Assembly (NCBI RefSeq): GCF_002197845.1
Contig: NZ_NIDE01000009.1
Coordinates: 62,001 to 126,000, forward strand
Length of the DNA: 64,000 nt
Direction of reading: 5' to 3'
Origin: Fimbriiglobus ruber
GTDB lineage: Bacteria > Planctomycetota > Planctomycetia > Gemmatales > Gemmataceae
Shown here one piece after another: positions 1 to 9,769 of the stretch (the first letter of the stretch is position 1; each line of letters begins with the position of its first letter). The position numbers and the translations under genes are program-made. The notes beneath the pieces were generated by a model, which was not told where the DNA came from, searched no databases, and saw only the letters and a list, made by a program, of their open reading frames with translations.

Positions 1-3000
1 GTTCCGCGTCGAACAGCCGGTACTGCGGTAGGTCGGCGGGGTGTACGCTGCGGGGGTCGAGACCCCGGTCCTTCGCCTTGCGGAAGGCCTCCCGTGCTTC
101 GCTCTTCCGGGACGGCGTCTGGCCCTCCTTGGCGAGCGCGAGGTGGAACATGCGCAGGGGTGTCTTCTCCTGTGCGAGCGCCTCAACGAGGTCTTTTTCG
201 GCCATCTCGTACTGCTTGGCCGCGATCCGTACTCGTGCCCGCGTGTCGAGCAATTCGCCTGTCACGCCGACTTCGCCGACCGCGCGGTCGACCAGGGCGA
301 GAGCCTGGGCCGCCGCCTCGGGCCGCGGGGCCAGGAGCCAGGCCAGGTTGTTGAGTGCGACCACGTTCTTCGGGTCGCGGTCCAACACCGCCCGGTAGGC
401 TTCTTCCGCGTGCGGGAAGTCTTGCTTGATGGCGAAGAACTCGCCCTCGTTGAGCCGCAGGGCGATCGAGTCCGGGTCTTCGGCTCGGGCTGTCGCGAAC
501 CACTCCTGCGCGCGGGCGATCTGTCGCTCCGACGCGCCGCCCGCCCGCAGGGCCGCCAACCCGGCGGCCGCTTTCAGTCGCGAGGGAAGTATCGCGGAGT
601 GCTTCTCGATCAACGTGAACGCATCCCCATACCGCTCGTCGGACGCGAGCAAACCGGCGGCGGCGACTACCGCCTCGGGACGTTCGGCGATCAACCCCTC
701 ATACTTCTCCACCGCCGACCGGACCATCTTGTGCCCGATCTCCGTCCGGCGGACGTTCGGCAACCGGGAGAGTTCGTCGAGCAGTTCGGCGGTCCGCGCG
801 GACTTGGTCGGCAGGTCGCCGGCGTTGGCGTCAGCCGTCCGCGGGTACTCCTCGGCCATCACCAGGGCTCGTTCGGGGTGCCCGGATTTGCACTCGAACC
901 GCGCGACGGCCGTGATCGCCCGAACGTCCGTCGGGTACAGGACCATCAGGCGGCGGGCGAACGGCTCGGCCGCCCGGAGGTTCTCTTCTTCGGTGAGCAG
1001 GTCGAGGGCCATCAGGTGGAAGTCGAGGTTCTTCGGGTCGCTGGTGTTGAGTTCGTTCAGCACCTTGATGCTGGCCGCCCGGTTCCCCGCCGCGCGGTAG
1101 ACCTGGGCGAGCAGGAACGCGTCCCGCGGCGACCGCGTCTCGGCGACGAGTTCGTCGAGGGCTTTGACCGCCCGGGCGAGGGCAGCCTTGCGGTCCGGGC
1201 CTTCCAGGTGGCGCGACAGCGCGGTCAGGACGGCCGCCGCGGACCGCTTCTCGTCGGGCGTCTCGCCGGCCTGGTCTCCCCCCTTCGCGAGCAAGTCCAT
1301 CGCCCGCTTGTGGTCGAGGGCACCGCCGCGGACGGCCAAAAGCATCGCCAAGTTCCGCGTGCCCCACGAGGCCGTCGGGGAACCGGCTGGCACGGTCTTC
1401 ACGAACGCTTCCAGCATGTCGACGGCCTCGGCCCGCTTCAGACAGGACAATTTGAGCGCCAGCCGGGCTTGGGCGTAGAGTTTCTGATCGGCCGGCGACT
1501 CGGTTTCAGGAAACCAGTTCACGGGCGCGGCCTTCGTTTCCGCGAACTCGGCCGCCACGGCGAAGAACTGCGGCGCCGGCAGCTTCTTCCGGGCGGCGGC
1601 CATACCTTCGACCGCGCCCTCGACGTTCCCGGCTTCCGCGGTTCGCACGGCGAGCCGTAAGTAATCGTCCGCGTTCGCCACGGCGGTGCCGACGGCCCGC
1701 TCGTAGCATGCCACGGCTTCCGGCTTGAAGCCGGCTGCTCGGTAAACGTCGCCGAGCCAGCCGAGACCGCCCGGTTCCGTCTCCAGGTACTGCCTGGCCG
1801 CGGCCAGAAGCGTCTTCGCGCCAGCGGAGGGAAGTTGCCGCGCCGCGCCGCGGACCGCGCGGCGGAACGGCTCACCGGCCCAACGGTAGTCGACTGCGAG
1901 CCGGGCTAACACGGCGGCGGTCGCCGCGTCCGCGCCGGTCGAAACGAGGTAAGCCAGTTCCGCCTGCACCGGCGGGAACCGGACCGGATCGAGCCGGGTC
2001 GCCCGCTCGAACATCTTCCCAGCTTCGGCCGCGTCGCCGCCCAGGGCTTTGAGTTTGCCGAGTGCCACACACGCCTCGGCCCGTTCCGGATTGGCCCCGT
2101 AAGCTTTGACGAGCGCGTCGGCCGCGGCGCCGGCGGCGGCCGGGTTCTTCGCGGTCGCCACCGTCCAGGCGTCCATGAGGGCGGCTGCTTTACCAGTCGG
2201 ATCTAGCTTCGCGACCGCGGTCCGGGCGGCGGCCGCGGTGGTTGCGTCGCCGCTTGCCGTCGCCCGCTCGCCCAGCGCCTCCCACACGTTCAAATCAGCC
2301 GGCCGACGGGCGACTAAACGCTTGTACGTTTGGATCACGCGGGCGTCGTCGCCGAGTCGGTCGTAGATTTCGATCATGCCGAACAGGAACCGCGTCTGGT
2401 CGGCGTCGGGCCACATCTCGATCTGACCGCCGAGGGGATCGAAGGGGTAGAGGGCGGCAGGGTCGCGGGCATAGAGGGCAGCTCGGGCGAGCCGCACCTC
2501 CGGCCCGTCGCCGGCTGCCGCCTGAGCCTCGTCCACGACGCCCAACCCCGCACCCGTCCCGGCCACGTTCGCGGTCGCCTCGGCGAGCGCGGCCCAGAGG
2601 CGGGTGTCGCCCGGACGCCGGGCGGCCTCCGCGCGGAGAACGGTGGCGGCCTTCAGGTACTCTCCACGGGCGGCGAACAGGTCCGCCCGGATCAGTACCG
2701 GGTCGGCAGCGGACGGGTGGTAGACTTTGGTCAGGTCTCCTGCCGCCCGATCGAGTTGCTGCCAGTCCCGCGGGCGGCCGCCGTTGATTTTCAAATCCCG
2801 CGCCTTCAACCGCAGCAGGGCTGCGTGCGTCGTCGGACTCGCGTACGGCGACTGGACGGCTACCTCGTACTCCCTAATGGCCTCAGCCGCCCGTCCGGAA
2901 TTCAGGTACGACAGTGCGAGTGCGACGCGGGCGGCGACGTGATTCGGGTCTTTATTGAGCAGCAGCTTGAGCGTGTCTTGCTCGCGCGCCGGATCACCCT

Positions 3001-4189
3001 GCTTCTGGTAACAGATGGACAGTAGCAAGTTGGTCTGGTTCTCCAGTCCCGGCAGGTTTGCTGCCTCGGCGCGGAGCGCGACCAGAATTTCCGCCGCCCC
3101 GTTCCAGTCCGCCCGCCGCATGGCGAGCCGCGATTTCAAATACTTCGTCTGCATCCGGGCTTCCGCGGTCGATCGCCCTTCGAGCTTGCGGACGATTTCC
3201 TCGGTCCGCGCCGTTTCCCCGAGTTGGACGAGCAAATCGGCGAGCGGGACGAGTAGGTCGAAGCTGTCGCGGACGTGATTCATCCCGTCTTCGAGGACGC
3301 CCACGGCCGCCCCGATGTTGCCCCGGTTGAGTTCGAGCCACGCGAGGCTGCGGACCATGCGCGCGTCGGACGGGTAGAGTCGGAGTCCGTCGGCGAGGCA
3401 GTCGCGGGCGCCCGCGAGATCGCGGCCCTTTTGCAGTTGTTCCGCCAGCAGGAGCAGGGCGTCGGCGTTTTCGGGGTCGAGTTCGAGCGCGCGGCGGAGG
3501 TCCGGAAGGGCGTTGGACCCGTCCGCGGCGAACAGGTCGAAGCGCGCGCGGGTCAGGTACGATTCGGCGTCGAGCGGGAGGGCGGCTACCAGGCGATCGA
3601 TGACGGCCTTGGAATCCGGTGCCAGCTTGAGATCACCCCAGAGGTACTGGGCGAGCCGTTGGTACGGGACCGGGTCGCTCGGGTCGAGGCCGATCGCCGC
3701 CTCGTAGCTCTTCCGCGCCTCCTCGGTGTTCTGGAGACCGGCCTGAGCCACCGCGAGTTTCTGCCAGAGGTCCGGGTCGGTCGGGAACTCTTTCAAGAGG
3801 ACGTTGGCGTGGTCCTCGGCGTCCGTATAGCGGCCCATGCGCAGGCACGCCGTGAGCGCGTCGCGGCGGACCGCGCTGCGGGTCGGGTCGTTGCGGAGGA
3901 TCTTGTCGTAGAGGAGTAAGAGTTCGCTCGGGTTGCGGCCGGGCTTCTCTTTCATCAGCGTGGCGAGCCGTTCCTGGGCGTCGGTATCGGTCGGTCGAAA
4001 TTCGAGGTATTGCCGGAGGTAGTGGACAGCGAGGTCGGTCTTACTGTTGTCGGCCGCGCGATCGGCCTGGTGTCGTAGGGCGTCTGGGATACGGCGGGCC
4101 TGGACCGTGTGGACCCCGACCAGCACGCCGGTCAGGGCCAGAGTCACGAGCGCCAACTTCAGGAGGAACAGCTTGTTGATGGTCGGCAT
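1..4189 (-). CDS. Very large TPR-repeat protein, C-terminus outside window
   Basis: Reading leftward from the ATG at 4187-4189 the frame stays open to the window edge, giving at least 1395 residues. The protein begins MPTINKLFLLKLALVTLALT, with a hydrophobic segment at about residues 7-28 that is a signal peptide or single membrane anchor. The rest is built of tetratricopeptide-like units such as RRALELDPENADALLLLAEQL near residue 240. TPR arrays bind protein partners; here the array would lie outside the cytoplasmic membrane. The gene diverges from the sigma factor/WD40 gene, so the two share a 440-bp upstream region. No catalytic motif is visible. The large open frames on the opposite strand are compositional shadows. 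The TPR call is firm; the role is unknown. Confidence 0.85.
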   Translation of the reverse strand, partial: MPTINKLFLLKLALVTLALTGVLVGVHTVQARRIPDALRHQADRAADNSKTDLAVHYLRQYLEFRPTDTDAQERLATLMKEKPGRNPSELLLLYDKILRNDPTRSAVRRDALTACLRMGRYTDAEDHANVLLKEFPTDPDLWQKLAVAQAGLQNTEEARKSYEAAIGLDPSDPVPYQRLAQYLWGDLKLAPDSKAVIDRLVAALPLDAESYLTRARFDLFAADGSNALPDLRRALELDPENADALLLLAEQLQKGRDLAGARDCLADGLRLYPSDARMVRSLAWLELNRGNIGAAVGVLEDGMNHVRDSFDLLVPLADLLVQLGETARTEEIVRKLEGRSTAEARMQTKYLKSRLAMRRADWNGAAEILVALRAEAANLPGLENQTNLLLSICYQKQGDPAREQDTLKLLLNKDPNHVAARVALALSYLNSGRAAEAIREYEVAVQSPYASPTTHAALLRLKARDLKINGGRPRDWQQLDRAAGDLTKVYHPSAADPVLIRADLFAARGEYLKAATVLRAEAARRPGDTRLWAALAEATANVAGTGAGLGVVDEAQAAAGDGPEVRLARAALYARDPAALYPFDPLGGQIEMWPDADQTRFLFGMIEIYDRLGDDARVIQTYKRLVARRPADLNVWEALGERATASGDATTAAAARTAVAKLDPTGKAAALMDAWTVATAKNPAAAGAAADALVKAYGANPERAEACVALGKLKALGGDAAEAGKMFERATRLDPVRFPPVQAELAYLVSTGADAATAAVLARLAVDYRWAGEPFRRAVRGAARQLPSAGAKTLLAAARQYLETEPGGLGWLGDVYRAAGFKPEAVACYERAVGTAVANADDYLRLAVRTAEAGNVEGAVEGMAAARKKLPAPQFFAVAAEFAETKAAPVNWFPETESPADQKLYAQARLALKLSCLKRAEAVDMLEAFVKTVPAGSPTASWGTRNLAMLLAVRGGALDHKRAMDLLAKGGDQAGETPDEKRSAAAVLTALSRHLEGPDRKAALARAVKALDELVAETRSPRDAFLLAQVYRAAGNRAASIKVLNELNTSDPKNLDFHLMALDLLTEEENLRAAEPFARRLMVLYPTDVRAITAVARFECKSGHPERALVMAEEYPRTADANAGDLPTKSARTAELLDELSRLPNVRRTEIGHKMVRSAVEKYEGLIAERPEAVVAAAGLLASDERYGDAFTLIEKHSAILPSRLKAAAGLAALRAGGASERQIARAQEWFATARAEDPDSIALRLNEGEFFAIKQDFPHAEEAYRAVLDRDPKNVVALNNLAWLLAPRPEAAAQALALVDRAVGEVGVTGELLDTRARVRIAAKQYEMAEKDLVEALAQEKTPLRMFHLALAKEGQTPSRKSEAREAFRKAKDRGLDPRSVHPADLPQYRLFDAE

Positions 4190-4628
4190 CGTCCCGCGTC
4201 CGTGCGTCGCCAGAGCCGGGAAAGAATTCCCGTGGTCGTTTCATCCGTGACCGCCCCCGGCATGGCGAGCATGGTAATTAGGCAGAACTAGCCGGGTCAA
4301 CCGCAACTCCGGAAGCCGGTTGGTTAATTCAGCCACAGAGGTCACGGAGAACACGGAGACGAGAACGACTTAAGAGCATGTAGGCAAACCACTCGCGCCG
4401 TTCTCCGAGAGCGGCATTTCGAGACGCCTCCGTTGATGCGACGAGCGTATCAAAAGTACGCGACCCCCGGCTTCCGGGCGCCGCGAGCCGTCGGTGCGAG
4501 CGTATCCGTCGAGCGCACATGACGGTCCACGTTGTTGTTGCCTGCGGTGTGAATTTTCAAACGTCGATGTGGCGAAAAATTTTTTCCGTTTTTTTCGTCG
4601 CTGCTGGAATTCTACTTGGTGAGGAACC
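4190..4628. other. Divergent intergenic region with a lone repeat arm
   Basis: This gap lies between two divergent genes and must hold both promoters. It contains a single arm of the dispersed CACGGA-type repeat at 4331-4360 and a T-rich patch at about 4575-4596. No convincing -35/-10 pair was identified. Confidence 0.5.
4331..4360. repeat. Lone arm of a CACGGAG-type dispersed repeat
   Basis: The segment reads GCCACAGAGGTCACGGAG followed by another CACGGAG unit, so it is three roughly 10-bp units in a row. It resembles the arms of the inverted repeats at 31.5, 34.7 and 41.4 kb. I found no matching reverse arm nearby. Confidence 0.5.
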
Positions 4629-7600
4629 GTGCTGCCAAATGAGGTTCGCATGTCAGCCGCCAGTCGAACTCGAACTCTGCCCGTTTTCGTCCGCCGACTC
4701 AATAGCGCGTTTCACGCGAGTATGCGGGACGCCGAACTCTTGACGGCCTTCGCCACCGAACAAGACGCCGAGGCGTTTGCGGCCCTGATCACGCGGCACG
4801 GCCCGCTCGTTTGGGGCGTCTGTCGAAGAACCCTGCGCGACACACACGACGCGGAAGACGCCTTCCAGGCGACGTTCCTGATCCTCGCCCGCGAGGCCGG
4901 TCGGTTGGACTGCCGCGAGACCTTGTCCGGGTGGCTGTACTCCGTCGCCCGCCGCGTCGCCCATAACTTGCGGAGGTCGCTCGCGCGGCGGCAGGAACAC
5001 GAGAAGCGGGCCGCGGCTTCCCGCCCCGGCGCGGCGGAACAGCCCGACACCGATCTGGGGAAGGTACTCGATGAAGAATTGGCCCACCTGCCCGACAAAT
5101 TAAGAAACCCGCTCCTACTCTGTCACCTGCAGGGCATGACGCACGCCGAGGCGGCCGAGGTGTTGAAGTGCCCGGTCAGCACGCTGTCGGAGCGGTTGGC
5201 CCGCGGCTGCGAGATCCTCCGCGGGCGACTCGCCCGCCGGGGGCTCGTCATGACGGGCGGGCACATTTCTCTCGCCTTGGCCACGGCGTTGTCGGCCGCC
5301 GCTTCGCCTCAAGTTGAGGAGTCCCTGGTCGAGACCGCCGTGTCGTTCGCCGCCGGGGTTTCGCCCGCCACGAGTGCCGCGCGGTTGGCGGTTCAAGTGG
5401 CCCAGGCGACGGTCTGGGCGCGTTTGCGGCTCGGGGGCGTCTTACTGGCCGCCGTTTTGGGTGTGGCGGGCGCCGGGACGGCCGCCCACAGACATTCCGC
5501 GCCCGCCCGTGGTGATGCTCCTTCCGAGTCCCGGCCGCTCAATGCCGCGACCAGCACCGCACGGCTGGATCGGTTCGGCGACCCGCTCCCGGAAGGGGCG
5601 GTGGTCCGGGCGGGGACGCTCCGGCTCCGCCCGGGCCGGTTCTCCGGCGGCCCCGGGCGATTCAGCGGCTATGCCGCGGTGGCGCTCAGCAAGGACGCGC
5701 GGACGATTTACACGATCGACGGGACCAACGAAGTCGCGGTCTGGGATCTCGTCAGTGGAAAGCAAGTGCGGACCTGGCCCGGGCCGGAAACGTGTGTGAC
5801 CCTCGCGCTGTCGCCCGACGGAACTCGTTTGGCCGCGGCCGGGATCCAGGAAGTCTGGACCTGGGATGTCACGTCCGATGGCTTGCAGCCGCTGTGGAAA
5901 CAGAAACCGGAAAAGCTCAGACCCGCGTGCGTCGCGTTCTCGCCCGACGGGAAAACAATCGCGTGTGGTGGCGAGTCCGAGCAGAGCATCCAGATGTTCG
6001 ATGCCGCCACGGGCGAACTTCGCAGCGTACTCCCCGGCCGGGGGCACAAACTGGCATTCTCACCCGACGGCCGAACGCTCGCGTCCTGGGACCACCTCCA
6101 CGATCAGGAAGCCCGGAATCAGGTCTGTCTCTGGGACGTCGCGACGGGCGAAAAGCGTCACACCCTGGCCTGCGCGTCTGACAAGCAAACCCAGGTTTCC
6201 TGTTTCGCGTTCTCGCAAGACGGCAAGACGATGGCGACGACCGCGACGGACCGCTCGATCCGCCTCTGGGACGTGGCCACCGGCCAAGAACGCCGCCTGG
6301 CCGAGGACGCCGCCCACGAAACCTTCGTCGTGTTCGAGCCCGGCGGTCGTAATCTGATCGAGGCCGGGGGCGAGCGAATCCGCGTCTGGGACGTCGCGAC
6401 GGGACGCGAAGCGCGACCGGCCGTCGTGGCTCCCTACCTCGCCGTTGCCACGGACGGGGGGAACACCTGCCGGCTGTCGGCCGACGGGTCACTCTTCGTT
6501 TCGGCCACCCCGACCGCCATCGGCGTCTGGGAGGTGCGGACCGGCCGGCCCGTCGGCCCGACCGATGTGCCGGGGGATTTGGTCGATGCGGTCGCATTCT
6601 CGCCCGACGGGAGCCGTCTGGTTCTCAAAACCCACGCCGGACGGCAATGCGTGTCCCAGCAGTACGACGCCCGGAGCGGGCGGTATCAGGGCGAATTCCG
6701 CCCGGCGACTGGACCCGATTCCGTCTTTGTCGCGACCCAGGTCGGGTTCGCGCGAACGCAACAGATCGTCGTCACGGGAGCCGTTTTCTCGCTGCCGACG
6801 AAGGAGACGAAAGGGTTCTCGCTCGCCGCGTGGTGCGTCGCCGGGCGGGCGGGCGAGAAGGCGGCCGAGGGGCTCAGGGTGCCCGCACCTCACGTAAACT
6901 GCAACCTGGTCACGTCGCCCGACGGCCGACTCCTCCTGATGGGCGACGAACAGGGAAACGTCGTCGTGCGGGACCGGGACGGCGGCCGGATACTTCAGAC
7001 TCTCAAGGCCGACGCCGAGGGGTCCCAACTCTGCTTCTCTTCGGACGGGCGGTGGGTGGCCGGATTCAAAAGCGGCGAGGCCAAGACCAGGCTGACGCTC
7101 TGGGACGTTTCGACCTGGCGGCAGACCGGCACCTGCGAGGTCGAACACCGATACCCCACAACGTTCGCCGTGGCGCCCGGCGGGAGGTGGGTCGCCCTGG
7201 GTTCTCAACTCGCCGGGCCGCTTCGGGTCTGGGACACGACCACGGGTAAACTCGCGTGGCAGTTCGGCGCGTCCGACAGCCCCGGCCCGAGTCCGGCCAA
7301 CGCGCTCGCGTTCTCGCCGGACGGGCGGATGCTGGCGGCCGGCGGGGAAGACGGGATCGTGCGGCTGTGGGAGGTCTGCACGGGGCAGGAACGCCTCGCC
7401 CGGACCGGACATCGCGCCCGCGCCACCTCGGTGGCGTTCTCCCCGGACGGCCTGCGCCTGGCCTCGGGAAGCACCGACAGCACGGCTTTGATTTGGGATC
7501 TGAAAGTGACCGGCCCGTCGTCGAATCGCGTCTCGCTGGACGCGGCCTGGTCCGTCCTCACCGGCGGGGACGCGGTCGCCGCGTACAAGGCCCTCAACGA

Positions 7601-8018
7601 ACTTGTCGACACGCCCGGGCGGACCGTCCCGATGCTCCGGGAACGGCTCTGCCGCCCCGAACCGGACGCGGAGAAGGTCCAGCAATGGATTCGCGACCTG
7701 GACGACCCCCGGTTCGGAGTCCGTGAAACGGCCGACAGGGAATTGAAGAAATTAGGGTCCGCGATCGAACCCGCCCTGACGAAGGCGCTGAAAGATGAGC
7801 AATCGCCGGAGGTCCGGGCTCGTCTCACGAATCTTTTGGGACGACTTGCGCCGGGGTCGGCGGCCACGCTCGGGGTGGTTCGCGGGATCGAACTATTGGA
7901 GCGGATGGCGGCCGACCCCGGGGCCCGGAAACTTCTCGACGAACTGGCCGACGCGCCGACCGAAAACGCGCTCGCCCGGGAAGCACGCGCCGCCCGCCGC
8001 CGGCTCGCCGGGGGGTGA
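4629..8018 (+). CDS. ECF sigma factor fused to a WD40 propeller
   Basis: An ECF-type sigma-70 factor with a long C-terminal extension. Region 2 lies at about residues 38-115 (DAEDAFQATFLILARE) and region 4 at about 150-205 (LQGMTHAEAAEVLKCPVSTL). A hydrophobic segment at about 268-286 follows, then a WD40 beta-propeller with repeated (L/V)WDVATG blades over about 335-960. A HEAT-like tail near 1015-1090 begins IRDLDDPRFGVRETADREL. This architecture is known from planctomycetes, where the extension is thought to sense a signal and control the sigma domain in place of a separate anti-sigma factor. None is encoded nearby. The first start is GTG at 4629; ATG at 4650, preceded by GAGG at 4641, is an equally good start and would remove 7 residues. 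Confidence 0.9.
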   Translation: MLPNEVRMSAASRTRTLPVFVRRLNSAFHASMRDAELLTAFATEQDAEAFAALITRHGPLVWGVCRRTLRDTHDAEDAFQATFLILAREAGRLDCRETLSGWLYSVARRVAHNLRRSLARRQEHEKRAAASRPGAAEQPDTDLGKVLDEELAHLPDKLRNPLLLCHLQGMTHAEAAEVLKCPVSTLSERLARGCEILRGRLARRGLVMTGGHISLALATALSAAASPQVEESLVETAVSFAAGVSPATSAARLAVQVAQATVWARLRLGGVLLAAVLGVAGAGTAAHRHSAPARGDAPSESRPLNAATSTARLDRFGDPLPEGAVVRAGTLRLRPGRFSGGPGRFSGYAAVALSKDARTIYTIDGTNEVAVWDLVSGKQVRTWPGPETCVTLALSPDGTRLAAAGIQEVWTWDVTSDGLQPLWKQKPEKLRPACVAFSPDGKTIACGGESEQSIQMFDAATGELRSVLPGRGHKLAFSPDGRTLASWDHLHDQEARNQVCLWDVATGEKRHTLACASDKQTQVSCFAFSQDGKTMATTATDRSIRLWDVATGQERRLAEDAAHETFVVFEPGGRNLIEAGGERIRVWDVATGREARPAVVAPYLAVATDGGNTCRLSADGSLFVSATPTAIGVWEVRTGRPVGPTDVPGDLVDAVAFSPDGSRLVLKTHAGRQCVSQQYDARSGRYQGEFRPATGPDSVFVATQVGFARTQQIVVTGAVFSLPTKETKGFSLAAWCVAGRAGEKAAEGLRVPAPHVNCNLVTSPDGRLLLMGDEQGNVVVRDRDGGRILQTLKADAEGSQLCFSSDGRWVAGFKSGEAKTRLTLWDVSTWRQTGTCEVEHRYPTTFAVAPGGRWVALGSQLAGPLRVWDTTTGKLAWQFGASDSPGPSPANALAFSPDGRMLAAGGEDGIVRLWEVCTGQERLARTGHRARATSVAFSPDGLRLASGSTDSTALIWDLKVTGPSSNRVSLDAAWSVLTGGDAVAAYKALNELVDTPGRTVPMLRERLCRPEPDAEKVQQWIRDLDDPRFGVRETADRELKKLGSAIEPALTKALKDEQSPEVRARLTNLLGRLAPGSAATLGVVRGIELLERMAADPGARKLLDELADAPTENALAREARAARRRLAGG

Positions 8019-8060
8019 GGCGACGACGCTCAAGCCCTAACGCCGATAGGCCTGATTGAG

Positions 8061-8080
8061 GGCCGGCTCCCCCGCCGGCC
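8061..8080 (+). terminator. Short GC hairpin after the sigma/WD40 gene
   Basis: GGCCGGC and GCCGGCC form a 7-bp stem around a 6-nt loop, 42 bp after the stop codon. There is no U tract, so its role as a terminator is uncertain. A second small hairpin (GGCCCGC/GCGGGCC) lies at 8132-8153. Confidence 0.4.
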
Positions 8081-8597
8081 GGATCTGATCGAGCCGGTTC
8101 CTCGCCCGGCTATTTTCCCGAATCTGTTATCGGCCCGCCTCTCTCCAGCGGGCCGGACAAGTCCGCACATGTTAAGGTGCGGGCGACTCGGTCATCTTTA
8201 TGGGAGGTGTCATCATGCGTCGTCTCCGGCTCACGTCGTCTGCATTACAGACGAATACATGGTCCCGACATAACCCGCTTTTTCCGGTCCTCGTTCCGCC
8301 CGTTGTCCGTCGGGCGTTCACCCTGATCGAGTTGCTGGTGGTGATCGCGATCATCGCGATCCTGATCGGCCTGCTACTCCCCGCGGTCCAAAAGGTCCGC
8401 GAGGCCGCCGCGCGGGTGAAGTGTCAGAACAACCTGAAGCAAATCGGGCTCGCGGCCCACGGCTATCACGACGGCAACCAGTCGTTCCCGATGGTCACGT
8501 ACTTCGGCAACCCCGGCACGACCGGCACCGGGTATCAGACCTTTTACCTGGCCCTCCTCCCCTACATCGAACAACAGGCGCTCTATCAGCAGTTCTA

Positions 8598-8623
8598 TTC
8601 TCGGACTCGCCTGAAGTGACACA
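8598..8623 (+). repeat. Left terminal inverted repeat of the IS630-type element
   Basis: Starts TTCTCGGACTCG and ends GTGACACA. It pairs with 9744-9769, with the match concentrated in the inner half. Confidence 0.75.
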
Positions 8624-8696
8624 AGTCGGCCTTGAGCAACCAGGCCTGGATAGCGGAGGATAGATCCTTCACCGATCCGTCTGCGGGAGGGCAAGG

Positions 8697-9765
8697 ATGC
8701 GTCCCCAATATTCGTTTCCCGAACCCGTGGTCCAAGCGATCGCGGACGCGCGCTATCGGCACCCGGACCCGCGTGTCCAAGAGCGGATGGAGATTCTCTG
8801 GCTCAAGACCCGGAACGTGACGCACAGTCGGATCGCGGAGTTGGCCAACGTGTCGCGCTCCACGGTGCAGCGGACCCTGCGGATCTATGCGGCGAAGGGT
8901 CTGGATGGGGTCCGATCGTTCGGCTGGAAGGGCCAACCCAGTGCGCTGACACCGCATCACGGGACGATCGAAGACGCGTTTCGCCGGCACCCGCCGCACA
9001 CGGCCCACGAGGCGGCGCGGCGGATCGAGGACCTGACGGGCGTCCGACGCAAGGCGTCGCGGGTGCGCCAGTTCTTGAAAGAGGATCTGGGGATGAAATG
9101 CCTGAAGGTGGCACCCATCCCGGTGCCGCCCAAGAAAACGGTCGACGAACACGCCCGCACGCAGGCGGATTTTTTAAAAGACGGAACTGGAACCGAAGTT
9201 GGCGGAAGCCCGCGACGGTAAGCGGACGGTGTACTTCGTGGACGCGTCGCACTTCGTCTTGGCGTCGTTCCTGGGGTGGGTGTGGTGCTTCGTCCGGTTA
9301 CATGTCCGGGCCGCGTCGGGACGGCAGAGGTACAACGTGCTGGGTGCGCTGAACGCGGTCACGCACGAGCTGGTGACAGAAATCAACACGACGTACATCA
9401 CGGCCACCTCGGTGTGTGCGTTGCTCCGCAAGATCGCGGCCCTCGGTGGGTCATTGCCGATCACGCTGGTACTCGACAACGCCCGCTACCAGCGGTGCGC
9501 GCTGGTGGAGCACACGGCCAAGGCACTCGGGATCGAGTTGTTGTTCCTGCCGTCGTATTCGCCGAACCTGAACTTGATCGAGCGACTCTGGAAGTTCGTG
9601 AAGAAGGAGGCGTTGAACAGCCGCCACCATCAGGACTTCAAGAAGTTCCAGGAGGCCATCGACCATTGCTTGGCGGATCTGCCGACGAAACACCGAGAGA
9701 AACTGGCGACCCTGATGACCCACAAATTCCAGACGTGGGACAATGTGTCACTCCTGGACGCGTAA
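8697..9765 (+). CDS. IS630-family transposase, two overlapping frames
   Basis: The first frame (8697-9221) encodes the helix-turn-helix N-terminal part: IAELANVSRSTVQRTLRIYA is the DNA-binding helix pair. The second frame (9199-9765) encodes the DDE catalytic domain with VDASHF (first Asp), LDNARYQ (second Asp) and NLNLIERLWKF (Glu). The frames join at 9170-9181, where a run of six T and four A is followed by G: the first frame reads TTT TTA AAA G, and a +1 slip at AAA-G continues as TELEPKLAEARDGKRTVYF into the second. The join looks like programmed frameshifting rather than decay because the rest of both frames is intact. The enzyme would cut and paste the surrounding element at TA sites. 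Confidence 0.85.
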
Positions 9766-9769
9766 AGTA
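9744..9769 (-). repeat. Right terminal inverted repeat of the IS630-type element
   Basis: Read on the minus strand it starts TACTTTACGCG and ends GTGACACA, matching the left end at the same spacing from the TA target. Confidence 0.75.

Larger units (their letters stand above)
8598..9769 (+). mobile_element. IS630-family insertion sequence, 1172 bp
   Basis: The element is bounded by TA dinucleotides at 8596-8597 and 9770-9771, the target duplication typical of the IS630/Tc1 group. The two ends align over 26 bp as imperfect terminal inverted repeats (16 of 26 identical). The inner ten bases, AAGTGACACA on the left and GAGTGACACA on the right, are almost the same. The boundaries are confirmed by exact restoration of the interrupted reading frame on excision. 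The element encodes one two-frame DDE transposase. Confidence 0.9.

Noticed and set aside
41-1660. Long plus-strand open frame of 539 codons
   Set aside because: It is antisense to the large TPR gene, has Gly/Arg-rich composition and no motif; the minus strand gives clear TPR sequence.
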